Source: Acidobacteriota bacterium
GTDB taxonomy: Bacteria > Acidobacteriota > Vicinamibacteria > Marinacidobacterales > SMYC01
NCBI GenBank assembly: GCA_004356105.1
Contig: SMYC01000180.1
Coordinates: forward strand, 1-64,000
Reading direction: 5' to 3'
DNA: 64,000 nucleotides
Of the stretch, positions 38,853 through 48,117 are shown piece after piece. Each line of letters starts with the position of its first letter. The stretch's first letter is position 1. The translations under genes and the position numbers were made by a program. The notes under the pieces were generated by a model. It was not told the origin of the DNA and did not search any database. It saw nothing but the letters and a program-made list of their open reading frames with translations.

Positions 38853-40430
38853 ATGACCGACAATCACGAAAGGCGACCCGAACCGCGGAAGCACTCGAAC
38901 TTGGGCCGCGTGGCCGCGCTGGGATTCGGCCTCATCGGCGTTTTGATCGCTCTGGCCGTGGCTACAGGCCGTGGTGCTTCCGGGGCTCCCAACCCGCCCG
39001 CCCATAATTCGTCGGTCCAGCTCGATGAGCCTTCTCAAGTGCGCGCAACGCAGAGCACCACTCCGGCGGAACAGCCGCTCGTCGATACAGACGATCTCCC
39101 CACGGTCGACAAGCTCTCTCGCGCTTTTGCAGCCGTTGCGAGCAAGCTCGAGCCCGCAGTAGTCAACATCTTTACTGAAGGCACCGAGCGCGCTCGGCGG
39201 CCGCCTTCTGGCACACCCTTGGACGATTTCTTCGAACGTTTCTTTCGCGACCAGCCGGAAGGGCAAAGACGCCGCAGCCTCGGCTCCGGTGTGATCGTGG
39301 ATCCGAGAGGCTACGTCATCACCAACAACCACGTGATCGAGAATGCCGACGAAATCGAGGTCCGGTTCTCGGATCAAACCCGCTACCAGGCCGAGGTCAT
39401 CGGCACCGACCCGGCGACCGATCTCGCCGTCCTGCGGATCGACGCGGATCGCACTTTCGCCTATGTTGACTTCGGAAGCTCCGAGAATACGATGGTCGGG
39501 GAGTGGGTTCTCGCCATGGGGAACCCGTTCGGTTTCGGCCACACGGTGACAGCCGGCATCGTGAGCGCCAAAGGGCGTCTTATCGGCCAGGGCAGCTACG
39601 ACAATTTTATCCAGACGGATGCCGCCATCAATCCGGGCAATTCGGGCGGGCCTCTCGTCAACATGCGTGGCGAGATCATCGGCATCAACTCGAACATCAT
39701 CTCGAGCTCCGGTGGCAATATGGGGATTGGTTTTGCTATCCCGTCGGACATGACGCGCAAGATTTACGACCAGCTTGTCTCGGTCGGGAAGGTGACGCGG
39801 GGATGGCTCGGCGTGAGCATCCAGAATCTCACCCCCGACCTCGCCAGAAGTTTTGGTCTCTCGGGACAAAAGGGCGCCGTCATTTCCGAGATCCTCGAGC
39901 CCAATGGGCCCGCGGCCAAAGCGGGCCTGGAGGCGGGGGACATCATCGTCGAGCTCAACGGGGTGTCCATCGAGTCCAACAATCACCTCGTCCACATCGT
40001 CGCGGATGTGCGGCCCGACGAGACCGTTCCAGTGAAGTTCTACCGTGACGGCGAGCTTAGGACGACGGACGTCACGATGGCGCTTCGCACCATCGACGCG
40101 AATCTCACCCCCGAGCCTCCGACACAAGACCGGGGTCGCCTCGGCATCAGTGGTCAGAACTTGTCCGATGAGCTCGCGACCGAGCTCGGCGCCAGCTCGG
40201 CGGCCGGCGTCGTGTTGATGGATATCGACCAGGACGGGCCGGGAGAGGATGCCGGGCTTCGTCGCGGCGACATCATCATCGAAGCGAACCGCCAGCCCGT
40301 GCGCAACGTGGACGACCTGCAGCGACTCATCGGTGAAGTTCCGGCGGGCGGCGACTTGCTCTTGCGCATCGAGCGGATCGTGTCCGGCCAGCAGTCGAGC
40401 TTTCTGTGGATTCCTGTGCGGCTCGAGTAA
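38853..40430 (+). CDS. DegP/HtrA family serine endoprotease (two PDZ domains)
   Basis: GSGVIVDPRGYVITNNHVIENADEIEVRFSD, DLAVLRID, INPGNSGGPLVNMRGEIIGIN. Confidence 0.95.
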   Translation: MTDNHERRPEPRKHSNLGRVAALGFGLIGVLIALAVATGRGASGAPNPPAHNSSVQLDEPSQVRATQSTTPAEQPLVDTDDLPTVDKLSRAFAAVASKLEPAVVNIFTEGTERARRPPSGTPLDDFFERFFRDQPEGQRRRSLGSGVIVDPRGYVITNNHVIENADEIEVRFSDQTRYQAEVIGTDPATDLAVLRIDADRTFAYVDFGSSENTMVGEWVLAMGNPFGFGHTVTAGIVSAKGRLIGQGSYDNFIQTDAAINPGNSGGPLVNMRGEIIGINSNIISSSGGNMGIGFAIPSDMTRKIYDQLVSVGKVTRGWLGVSIQNLTPDLARSFGLSGQKGAVISEILEPNGPAAKAGLEAGDIIVELNGVSIESNNHLVHIVADVRPDETVPVKFYRDGELRTTDVTMALRTIDANLTPEPPTQDRGRLGISGQNLSDELATELGASSAAGVVLMDIDQDGPGEDAGLRRGDIIIEANRQPVRNVDDLQRLIGEVPAGGDLLLRIERIVSGQQSSFLWIPVRLE

Positions 40431-40458
40431 AGATCTATAATGCCGGCGGGATCGCCGG

Positions 40459-41076
40459 ATGGGAAGCATAGCGGAGCGTTTGGTAGAGGCCGTACGCGGT
40501 CTCGGGAGCCTTGCCGGCGGGCCAGGTCTGTTCGTCGTAGCGTTTTTCGACTCTTCGCTCCTGTCGCTCCCCGAGGTCAACGACCTTCTGTTGATCTATT
40601 TCGGAGCGCGCTTCCCGACTCACGCCTATTACTATGCCTTCATGACCGTGCTCGGCTCCGCTGCCGGTGCGAGCCTTCTCTATTGGCTTGCCCGTTGGAA
40701 GGGATATGGCTTCCTCAAGAACAAGTTCTCCGACGGGAAGATCGATTCCGTGTTCCGCTTATTCGCGCGCTACGGAGCGCTTGCCGTCGCTGTGCCCGCG
40801 ATCTTGCCGCCACCGTTCCCCTTCAAGATTTTCGTGCTCTCAGCCGGCGTTTTGGGGCTTCCCTATCGCCGCTTCTTGTTCGCGATCCTCCTCGGCCGCT
40901 GCTTTCGTTACTTCGGAGAAGCGTTTCTAGCGGTGCGCTACGGCGACGTCGCGATCGTGTATTTGAGAGACAACGCTTCGTCGGTTCTTATGGGAACGCT
41001 CCTTGTCTTTACCATCGCTTTCGGGATTTTCTTCCTGCTTCAGCGCCGTCGGCCTTCCTTGAAAGCCGATGGATGA
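40459..41076 (+). CDS. VTT-domain (SNARE-associated/YqaA-like) membrane protein
   Basis: FFDSSLLSLPEVNDLLLIYFGARFP, GSAAGASLLYWLARWKGYGFL, PPPFPFKIFVLSAGVLGLPYRRF. Confidence 0.82.
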   Translation: MGSIAERLVEAVRGLGSLAGGPGLFVVAFFDSSLLSLPEVNDLLLIYFGARFPTHAYYYAFMTVLGSAAGASLLYWLARWKGYGFLKNKFSDGKIDSVFRLFARYGALAVAVPAILPPPFPFKIFVLSAGVLGLPYRRFLFAILLGRCFRYFGEAFLAVRYGDVAIVYLRDNASSVLMGTLLVFTIAFGIFFLLQRRRPSLKADG

Positions 41077-41908
41077 AGTCATCCGTCCGTCGCGCATGGC
41101 GGGAACGTGGTACCCCGCTGAGCCGGCTGCGCTTCGTGCGCTCCTCGAGAGCTCGGTCAAAAACGCTGAGGCCTGTGACCTCACGGGAAGATTACGTGCG
41201 CTCGTCGTGCCGCATGCCGGGATTCGATATTCGGGGCGCATTGCCGCCGCCGCCTATGGTCTCTTGGCGCGTGAGCGTTTCGACAGCGTGCTGTTGCTCG
41301 GGCCGTGCCATCGAGGGGGCGACGGCCTTTTTCTGATTCAAGGGGGAGGTATCGAGACGCCGCTCGGCGTCGTTCGAATCGACCGGGACCTCGTCGCGAC
41401 GCTCGAGCGCTCGTCCTCCCGCATCCGATACGAGCCCGAGGTGCATCTCGACGAGCACAGCTTGGAGGTGCAATACCCGTTCTTGCAGCGTTTTCTTCCT
41501 GACGTTCCCGTCGCGCCCATATTGATGGGTTATCAAACGCGTGAAATGATCGCCATCGCGATCCATGCCATCGAGGGCGCGGTGAAACAATCGGGGCGTT
41601 CCGTGCTACTCATCGCAAGCTCGGACCTTTCTCATTTTGAGCCGCGTGCCCGCGCTAGGGAGCTCGACGCCGAAGTCGTCGGTTGTCTCGAGCGTTTCGA
41701 TCCTCGCGGGCTCGCCGAGCTACTCGAGGCGCGTCACGAGCACGCTTGCGGAGGCGGCCCGATGATCGCGGTGCTCGAGGCGGCCCGCACCCTCGGCGCG
41801 TCGCAATCACGCGTGCTCGCCTACGGAGATTCAGGCGATGTCACGGGAGATCTAGCGGGTGTCGTAGGCTATGCCTCCGCCGCGTTCATGGACGGCAGCG
41901 AAGCTTGA
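41069..41908 (+). CDS. amrB: AmmeMemoRadiSam system protein B (MEMO1 family)
   Basis: MAGTWYPAEPAALRALLE, VVPHAGIRYSGRIAAAAYGLL, LLGPCHR, HSLEVQYPFLQR, SDLSHFEP. Confidence 0.93.
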   Translation: MDEVIRPSRMAGTWYPAEPAALRALLESSVKNAEACDLTGRLRALVVPHAGIRYSGRIAAAAYGLLARERFDSVLLLGPCHRGGDGLFLIQGGGIETPLGVVRIDRDLVATLERSSSRIRYEPEVHLDEHSLEVQYPFLQRFLPDVPVAPILMGYQTREMIAIAIHAIEGAVKQSGRSVLLIASSDLSHFEPRARARELDAEVVGCLERFDPRGLAELLEARHEHACGGGPMIAVLEAARTLGASQSRVLAYGDSGDVTGDLAGVVGYASAAFMDGSEA

Positions 41909-41974
41909 GCCTCACATAGAATTACTGGGTGGGATTTGCGTTGACCGCGCAAATGTTTGGTATTACTTGAGAAG

Positions 41975-42035
41975 CCGTCATGGCCACAGAGACACAGCGC
42001 AGTGGAGCCGCAACCCAATCTCCGCCGCGCTATGC
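41975..42035. repeat. Short repeat copy (cacagagacacagcg...gccgcaacccaatctccgccgcg)
   Basis: Matches the segment at 25440-25495. Confidence 0.7.
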
Positions 42036-42051
42036 AAAGCGAGCGTAAGCA

Positions 42052-42609
42052 ATGACTCGGTTACTTAGCGAGGAGCAACGAGCCACGCTGCTGCGCGGCG
42101 CGCGCTATGCCCTCGAGGATCATTTCGCTCTCGCCGGAAGAGCCGAGCCGAAGGTGGGTCTTGCCATCGAGGCGGGAGGGGTCTTTGCTACGTTGAGACT
42201 CGACGGCGAGCTCAGAGGCTGTATCGGCTACGTCCGCCGCTCGGCCGAGCTTTCGAGACTCATCGCGAGCGCGGTCGTTGCCGCTGCGACCGGCGATCCG
42301 AGATTCCAGCCGGTACAGCTAGGTGAGGTGTCGCGACTTCGCATCTGCGTTTCTGTTCTGACCATGCCCGAGCCCCTCGACAAGATCGACAGGCTCGACG
42401 CGATCGAGATCGGCCGTGACGGCCTGATCGTCGAGCGCGACGGCGTCCGAGGCTTGCTGCTGCCTGAAGTTGCCTCTGAACGAAACTGGACCCGCGATCG
42501 CTTCCTTGGCGCGACTTGCTTGAAAGCCGGTCTTCCGGAAGATAGTTGGAAGAGCGCCGACACCGCGGTCCAAAGATTCGAAACGGACCGCTTCGAGGAA
42601 GTTGACTAA
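42052..42609 (+). CDS. amrA: AmmeMemoRadiSam system protein A (AMMECR1 family)
   Basis: GVFATLRLDGELRGCIGYVRRSAELSRLIASAVVAAATGDPRFQPVQ, GLLLPEVASERNWTRDRFL. Confidence 0.93.
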   Translation: MTRLLSEEQRATLLRGARYALEDHFALAGRAEPKVGLAIEAGGVFATLRLDGELRGCIGYVRRSAELSRLIASAVVAAATGDPRFQPVQLGEVSRLRICVSVLTMPEPLDKIDRLDAIEIGRDGLIVERDGVRGLLLPEVASERNWTRDRFLGATCLKAGLPEDSWKSADTAVQRFETDRFEEVD

Positions 42610-42616
42610 GACCAGC

Positions 42617-42819
42617 CAGGTAAACCTGAAAGCGTTCTAAATGCACACCACACAGCTGACTCTCATCCCCACATCCCCCTCCTATCCCCACATCCCCTTG
42701 CCTTTAAAAACGCTGCTAAAAGCAAGGAGAGGTGGGGATAGGAGGGGATGTGGGGATAAGAAAGAATTTAATTTGCTTCAGAACGTGGTACAAAATCCTC
42801 GGTTCTGACGGGTTAGAGG
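42617..42819. repeat. Modular repeat copy with about 37-nt inverted arms (tccccacatcccc type)
   Basis: catccccacatccccctcctatccccacatccccttgc versus gcaaggagaggtggggataggaggggatgtggggata; ggtaaacctgaaagcgtt at one end. Confidence 0.85.
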
Positions 42820-42839
42820 CTAGCGACCTAGCCAGCCGC

Positions 42840-44612
42840 CTAGCGACCGGTGACTCTTATGACTTCCGAGACAGTCGTGTCGCCTTTAACCAATTTTTGG
42901 ATCGCCGACTCTCTCAATGTGCGCATTCCCTCTTCGCGGGCGGTTTTCAGGATTTCGGGGGACTCCGTTTTCGAGACGATCAGTTTTCTTATCTTGCGTG
43001 ATGTGGGCATGATCTCGTAGATGCCGCTCCGACCTAGATAACCGGTTTGGCGGCAGTTGATACATCCTTTCCCCTGGCGAAACGTCAGGCCGCGGATTTT
43101 TTCGAAGGGTACGCTCAATCCGTATGCGTCCTCCTCCGTAGGCTTTACGTCTTCGATGCATTTCGGGCACAACGTGCGGACGAGCCTCTGGGCGATCACG
43201 CCCACGAGCGTCGATGCGATGAGAAAGGGCGGCGTTCCGAGATCCAGCAAGCGTGTTATGGCGGACGGGGCGTCGTTCGTGTGGAGTGTCGAGAAGACAA
43301 GATGGCCGGTGAGCGCAGCTTGGATGGCCATTTCCGCAGTCTCGCTGTCGCGAATCTCACCTACCATCAGGATATCCGGGTCCTGGCGGAGCACGGTGCG
43401 GATGGTGTTGGCGAAGGTCACGTCGATCTCCGGTCGGATTTGAACCTGGTTGAAGTCGTCATAGACGAGCTCGATGGGATCTTCGATCGTGACGATGTTG
43501 ACTTCAGGCTTCGAGAGATGTTTCAGGACGGAATAAAGCGTCGTTGTCTTGCCGCTGCCCGTCGGGCCGGTGACGAGGATGATGCCTTCCCGGTGCTCGA
43601 GAAAAGGTAAGAAGCGCGGGAGGTCCGTTTCGGAAAAACCGAGCTCCTCGATGGATTTCAAAAGAATATCCGGGTCGAAGATTCGCAGCACGGCTTTCTC
43701 GCCGAACACCGTCGGCATGGTGGAAACGCGAATCTCGATCTCCTTCCCGCCTTCGCTTCTTTTGATCCGTCCGTCTTGAGGCCGCCTCTTCTCCGCGATA
43801 TTGAGCCCGCTCAGCATCTTTACTCGGCTCACGACGGCCTGGTAGACGATCTTCGGGATGACGTGAACGTCGTGCAGGACACCGTCGATACGCAAGCGGA
43901 CGAGCGCGATGTTGCGCTTGGGCTCCATGTGGATGTCCGAGGCGCGTTGATCGAAAGCATGCGTCAACATGTTGTCGAGTGCAGTGACGACGGGCTGCAT
44001 CGTCGGGTCCATCTCTTCGGATGGGCCGGAGAGAAATTCCTGGTTGGTGACGTCGATGGATGTGAGCCGGCCATCGGTGAGCTGGGACTCCGCGGCGTCG
44101 AGGGACGTTTTGAGGTCGTAGAAACCTTTGTTGACGGCCATGATGTCCGAGCGTGACGCGACGACGAGCTTCACCTCCATGCCCCCGAATTGCTGCAGAT
44201 CTCGAAGCGGCGCCCGGTTGAACGGGTTGGCGATCGCGAGCGTCACCGTGTTGGCGTGCTTCGACACCGCGCACATCGTGTGGCGCCTCGCGAAGGGTGC
44301 GGGGAGAGCCGCGGTGACGACGTCGAGGTCGAGATCTAGCGGGTTGATCTTGAGGTAAGGCAGCTTCGCGTGTTTTGCGACCGCCTGCGTGATGTCGTCT
44401 TCGCCGAGCTTGCCGAGCCTTCGGATGGCGGCTTCTTCGCTGAGTTGCTGTACTTGCATGTAACGCTGGACCTGGTCTTCCTCTTCGCTCGTCAGGAGTC
44501 CCTGAACTTTGAGGATCTCAACGAGATCCGGGATAGCGCTGGACTCGTTGGTCGGGGCAGTCGGGCGACGGGGCGCGCTCATACTTTGGACGGGGGAACT
44601 TCTCCTACGCAA
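42840..44612 (-). CDS. Type IV pilus/type II secretion ATPase (PilB/GspE family)
   Basis: VTGPTGSGKTTTLYSVL, VGEIRDSETAEMAIQAALTGHLVFSTLHTNDAPSAITRL, CxxC zinc motifs. Confidence 0.94.
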   Translation of the reverse strand: MRRRSSPVQSMSAPRRPTAPTNESSAIPDLVEILKVQGLLTSEEEDQVQRYMQVQQLSEEAAIRRLGKLGEDDITQAVAKHAKLPYLKINPLDLDLDVVTAALPAPFARRHTMCAVSKHANTVTLAIANPFNRAPLRDLQQFGGMEVKLVVASRSDIMAVNKGFYDLKTSLDAAESQLTDGRLTSIDVTNQEFLSGPSEEMDPTMQPVVTALDNMLTHAFDQRASDIHMEPKRNIALVRLRIDGVLHDVHVIPKIVYQAVVSRVKMLSGLNIAEKRRPQDGRIKRSEGGKEIEIRVSTMPTVFGEKAVLRIFDPDILLKSIEELGFSETDLPRFLPFLEHREGIILVTGPTGSGKTTTLYSVLKHLSKPEVNIVTIEDPIELVYDDFNQVQIRPEIDVTFANTIRTVLRQDPDILMVGEIRDSETAEMAIQAALTGHLVFSTLHTNDAPSAITRLLDLGTPPFLIASTLVGVIAQRLVRTLCPKCIEDVKPTEEDAYGLSVPFEKIRGLTFRQGKGCINCRQTGYLGRSGIYEIMPTSRKIRKLIVSKTESPEILKTAREEGMRTLRESAIQKLVKGDTTVSEVIRVTGR

Positions 44613-44709
44613 TTATCACCTCACCTCCTACTCTCAGTCAATGGACGAGAAAAAGACCCGAAAACCTCCCTCATACGCGTATCTCCAACTCAGAGTGGAG
44701 TTTGTTGTC

Positions 44710-44738
44710 TTGACACCGTGAGGTGGCATTGCTACTAT
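44710..44738 (+). promoter_or_regulatory. Sigma70-type promoter of tRNA-Val
   Basis: TTGACA - 17 nt - TACTAT about 22 nt upstream of the mature tRNA 5' end. Confidence 0.75.
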
Positions 44739-44759
44739 TCACGTCCGACTAGAGTCACT

Positions 44760-44834
44760 AGGCGCGTAGCTCAGTGGGAGAGCGCTACCTTGACGTGGTA
44801 GATGTCCGCGGTTCAAATCCGCGCGCGCCTACCA
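44760..44834 (+). tRNA. tRNA-Val(GAC), CCA encoded
   Basis: AGGCGCG/CGCGCCT acceptor, CTACC-TTGACGT-GGTAG anticodon arm, CGCGGTTCAAATCCGCG T arm, ACCA. Confidence 0.96.
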
Positions 44835-44841
44835 GTGCTAG

Positions 44842-44885
44842 CGTCCGCGGCCAATCCGCTTTTGGATTCGCCGCGGACGTTTTTG
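44842..44885 (+). terminator. Hairpin plus T-tract between tRNA-Val and thrS (terminator/attenuator)
   Basis: CGTCCGCGGCCAATCC-GCTTTT-GGATTCGCCGCGGACG then TTTTTGATTTTG. Confidence 0.85.
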
Positions 44886-44893
44886 ATTTTGTT

Positions 44894-46816
44894 ATGCCAA
44901 TTACGGTGAAACTCCCAGACGGGACGGCGAAGGAATATGACGCCGGGGTGACCCCGCGCACGATCGCGGAGGATATCGGCCCGGGCCTAGCGTCAGCGGC
45001 GATCGCGGCGCTCATCGATGGAGAGCCCCGGGATCTCAGTCGCCCGATCGACAAAGACGCTGAGGTGCGCATTCTCACGCCGAAAGACGAGGAGACCCTC
45101 GAGATATTTCGTCATAGCTCGGCTCATTTGATGGCGGCCGCCGTTACGGAGCTCTTTCCGAACGCAAAATACGGGATCGGCCCGCCCATCGATGGCGGGT
45201 TCTTCTACGACTTCGCTGTCGACGAGCCCTTCACGCCGGACGATCTTCAGAAGATCGAAGACAAGATGAAGGAGCTCGCGAAGAAGAAGCTCCCTTACGA
45301 GCGACAGGAAATACCGAAGCCGGAGGCTATCGCGAAGTTCGAGGAGCTCGGTCAGCCGTTCAAGGAAGAGCTCGTCAAAGAAAAAGGAGGCGATGTCGTC
45401 TCGTGCTACCGCGTCGGCTCGTTCTACGATTTTTGCGAGGGGCCGCACGTGCCGCATAGCGGCGTCATCAAGGCGATCAAAGTTCTCAAGAGCTCCGCTG
45501 CCTATTGGAAGGGCGACGAGGCGAATGCGCCCATGCAGCGCATCTACGCCACGACCTTCTACGACAAGAAAGCGCTCGCGGAGCACTTGAAGCAGCTCGA
45601 AGAAGCGAAAAAGCGCGACCATCGCAAGCTTGGAACGGAGCTTTCGCTTTTCATCATCCGGCCCGAGGCGCCGGGGCAAGTCTTTTGGCTTCCAAAAGGT
45701 TTGAAAGTCGTCAACGGTCTCATCGCGTATATGCGCGAGAAGCTCGACAAGCGCGGCTATCAGGAGATCCAAACGCCGATCGTGATGAACGTCGACGTAT
45801 GGAAGCGCAGCGGCCACTACGAGCACTATAAAGACAACATGTATTTCGTAGAGTCCGATGGCATGGACGCTGCCATGAAGCCGATGAACTGCCCGGGCGC
45901 GGCTCTCGTCTACGATTCCGCTCTGAGGAGCTATCGCGAGCTCCCGCTGCGGTTGTCGGAGTTCGGCCATTGTCATCGCTACGAGCGCTCGGGCGTGCTT
46001 TCGGGACTCACGCGGGTGCGGTCCTTCGTCCAGGACGACGCCCACATTTATTGCACCTACGAGCAAATCGAGCAGGAGATCGTGGACCTCATCAAGCTCG
46101 CCCACGAGGTCTATGCCGATTTCGGGTTCGAAGATGTACGGGTGGAGCTTTCGACACGGCCGGAAAAGGGCAAGACCGTGGGGACGGACGAGCAATGGGA
46201 GCTCGCCGAGGCGGCCCTCGTTCGGGCCCTCGAGACAGCTGAGACGATCTATCGCGTCAATCCCGGCGACGGAGCTTTTTACGGCCCCAAGATTGATTTT
46301 CACGTGCAGGACGCGATTGGGCGCACGCATCAATGCGCGACGATCCAGGTCGATTTCGCGCAGCCTGACAATTTCGACCTGCACTACGCTGCCGAGGACG
46401 GGACGCGCAAGCGGCCGGTGCTCATCCACCGCGCGATTCTCGGCTCGCTGGAGCGCTTCATGGCGGTGCTCATCGAGCACACGGCAGGCGCTCTACCGGT
46501 CTGGCTCGCCCCCGTGCAGGCGGTGGTGCTTCCGATCTCCGACAAACATCACGCTTACGCCCGAAAGGTCGCGGATGAGCTGAAGGCCGCGGGTCTGCGC
46601 GTCGACGTCGACGACCGGAACGAGAAAATCGGTCGAAAGATCCGCGAAGCCCAGCTTCAGAAAGTCCCCTTCATGCTCGTTACCGGGGACAAGGAAATCG
46701 AAGGCGAAACGGTGTCCGTACGCAACCGAAAAGACGGCGACCAGGGGCCCGAGACGATCCCGGACTTTATCGAATCGGTCGAGGCCTTGGTTCGAGAACG
46801 TGCACTGAGGCCTTGA
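44894..46816 (+). CDS. thrS: Threonine--tRNA ligase
   Basis: TGS domain MPITVKLPDGTAKEYDAGVTPRTIAEDI, HSSAHLMAAAV, KPMNCPGAALVY, GRTHQCATIQVDFAQPDNFDLHY. Confidence 0.97.
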   Translation: MPITVKLPDGTAKEYDAGVTPRTIAEDIGPGLASAAIAALIDGEPRDLSRPIDKDAEVRILTPKDEETLEIFRHSSAHLMAAAVTELFPNAKYGIGPPIDGGFFYDFAVDEPFTPDDLQKIEDKMKELAKKKLPYERQEIPKPEAIAKFEELGQPFKEELVKEKGGDVVSCYRVGSFYDFCEGPHVPHSGVIKAIKVLKSSAAYWKGDEANAPMQRIYATTFYDKKALAEHLKQLEEAKKRDHRKLGTELSLFIIRPEAPGQVFWLPKGLKVVNGLIAYMREKLDKRGYQEIQTPIVMNVDVWKRSGHYEHYKDNMYFVESDGMDAAMKPMNCPGAALVYDSALRSYRELPLRLSEFGHCHRYERSGVLSGLTRVRSFVQDDAHIYCTYEQIEQEIVDLIKLAHEVYADFGFEDVRVELSTRPEKGKTVGTDEQWELAEAALVRALETAETIYRVNPGDGAFYGPKIDFHVQDAIGRTHQCATIQVDFAQPDNFDLHYAAEDGTRKRPVLIHRAILGSLERFMAVLIEHTAGALPVWLAPVQAVVLPISDKHHAYARKVADELKAAGLRVDVDDRNEKIGRKIREAQLQKVPFMLVTGDKEIEGETVSVRNRKDGDQGPETIPDFIESVEALVRERALRP

Positions 46817-46902
46817 GTTATGGTATTTACAGTGGCAACCGACCCAAAAGGGCAGGCATAATAGCTGGATGTATTTTGAAGCGGGAACGAAGGAGGTGAC
46901 AC

Positions 46903-47475
46903 ATCGATAGGTCTACTCGCGTAAACGAGCGGATTCGCGCACGAGAGATTCGGTTGATCGACGAGAACGGAGAGCAGGTCGGCATCGTCAAGCCGGAAGA
47001 CGCGCTCCGGATGGCTCGCGAGAAAGAGCTGGATTTGGTGGAGATTGTCGCGAAAGCGAACCCGCCAGTTTGCCGGATCATGAATTACGGCAAATATTTG
47101 TATCAGAAGAACAAGCGCGCGCATGAAGCGAAGAAGCACCAGAAACAGATTCAAGTCAAAGAAATCAAATTTCGCTTGAAGATCGATCACCACGACTACG
47201 GATTCAAGAAAAACCACGTCGAGCGATTCTTGATGGACGGCAACAAAGTCAAGACGACGATCATGTTTCGAGGTCGGGAGCGCTCGCACGGCCAGCTCGG
47301 TGTAAAGATTTTGGACCGACTATCGAAGGACCTCGGGGAGATCGCGAACATCGAGTCGCGCACGAGGATGGAAGGAAACCAGATGCATCAGATTCTGACG
47401 CCCAGAAAAGCGGTCATCGAGAAGATGAAGGCCGCGAAAGAGGAAGGCAAGGTAAAAGAGCCGGAATCGGCGTAG
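46903..47475 (+). CDS. infC: Translation initiation factor IF-3 with ATC start codon
   Basis: aaggaggtgacacATCGATAGGTCTACTCGCGTAAACGAGCGG; [58 protein letters not shown]. Confidence 0.93.
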   Translation: MDRSTRVNERIRAREIRLIDENGEQVGIVKPEDALRMAREKELDLVEIVAKANPPVCRIMNYGKYLYQKNKRAHEAKKHQKQIQVKEIKFRLKIDHHDYGFKKNHVERFLMDGNKVKTTIMFRGRERSHGQLGVKILDRLSKDLGEIANIESRTRMEGNQMHQILTPRKAVIEKMKAAKEEGKVKEPESA

Positions 47476-47525
47476 CGTATTGTCGCGCCCTCGCCTCGTG
47501 GCGAGCCAGAAGGAGTAACGCACAA

Positions 47526-47723
47526 GTGGGAAAGAAAGCAAAGTCGCATCGAGGGGCTGCCAAACGTTTTCGCAAGACGGCGAGCGGCAAAATCAAGCGC
47601 AGCCATGCCAATGCCGGACACATGATGACGAAGAAAAGCCGCCACCGGAAGCGCAGGCTGCGTAAGTCGGGCCTTGTTTCGAAGGCCGATGCTAAGTTCA
47701 TCGCGCCGCTGATTCCGTATTAG
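47526..47723 (+). CDS. rpmI: 50S ribosomal protein L35, GTG start
   Basis: [44 protein letters not shown]. Confidence 0.97.
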   Translation: MGKKAKSHRGAAKRFRKTASGKIKRSHANAGHMMTKKSRHRKRRLRKSGLVSKADAKFIAPLIPY

Positions 47724-47752
47724 GCTGATATCGTTTCGGAGTTAATCGAGAA

Positions 47753-48112
47753 ATGCCCAGAGTCAAACGAGGTTCGAACCGGCACGATCGCCGCAGAAAA
47801 ATATTGAAGCTCGCGAAAGGGTTTCGAGGCACCAAGAGCAAGCTCTATCGCTCTGCCATGGAATCGGTGGATCGCGCATTGTCCTATGCTTATCGCGACC
47901 GTCGTACGCGCAAAAGGGATTTTCGCCGTCTGTGGATCATCCGCATCGGTGCGGGCGCGCGCTTGAACGGCATGTCCTACAGCACGTTCATGGCGGGGCT
48001 GCAAAAAGCAAGCGTCGCCTTGAACCGGAAACAACTAGCCGAGCTCGCGCTCGCCGATGAAAAGGCGTTTTCTGAGCTCGTTGGCGTCGCGAAAGAAGCC
48101 CTGGCGAGCTGA
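47753..48112 (+). CDS. rplT: 50S ribosomal protein L20
   Basis: [39 protein letters not shown]. Confidence 0.97.
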   Translation: MPRVKRGSNRHDRRRKILKLAKGFRGTKSKLYRSAMESVDRALSYAYRDRRTRKRDFRRLWIIRIGAGARLNGMSYSTFMAGLQKASVALNRKQLAELALADEKAFSELVGVAKEALAS

Positions 48113-48117
48113 GTGCA

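Noticed and set aside
38814-40580. 588-aa minus-strand ORF
   Set aside because: Antisense to the DegP-like protease; composition typical of shadow frames in this GC range.
44993-46480. 495-aa minus-strand ORF
   Set aside because: Antisense to thrS.
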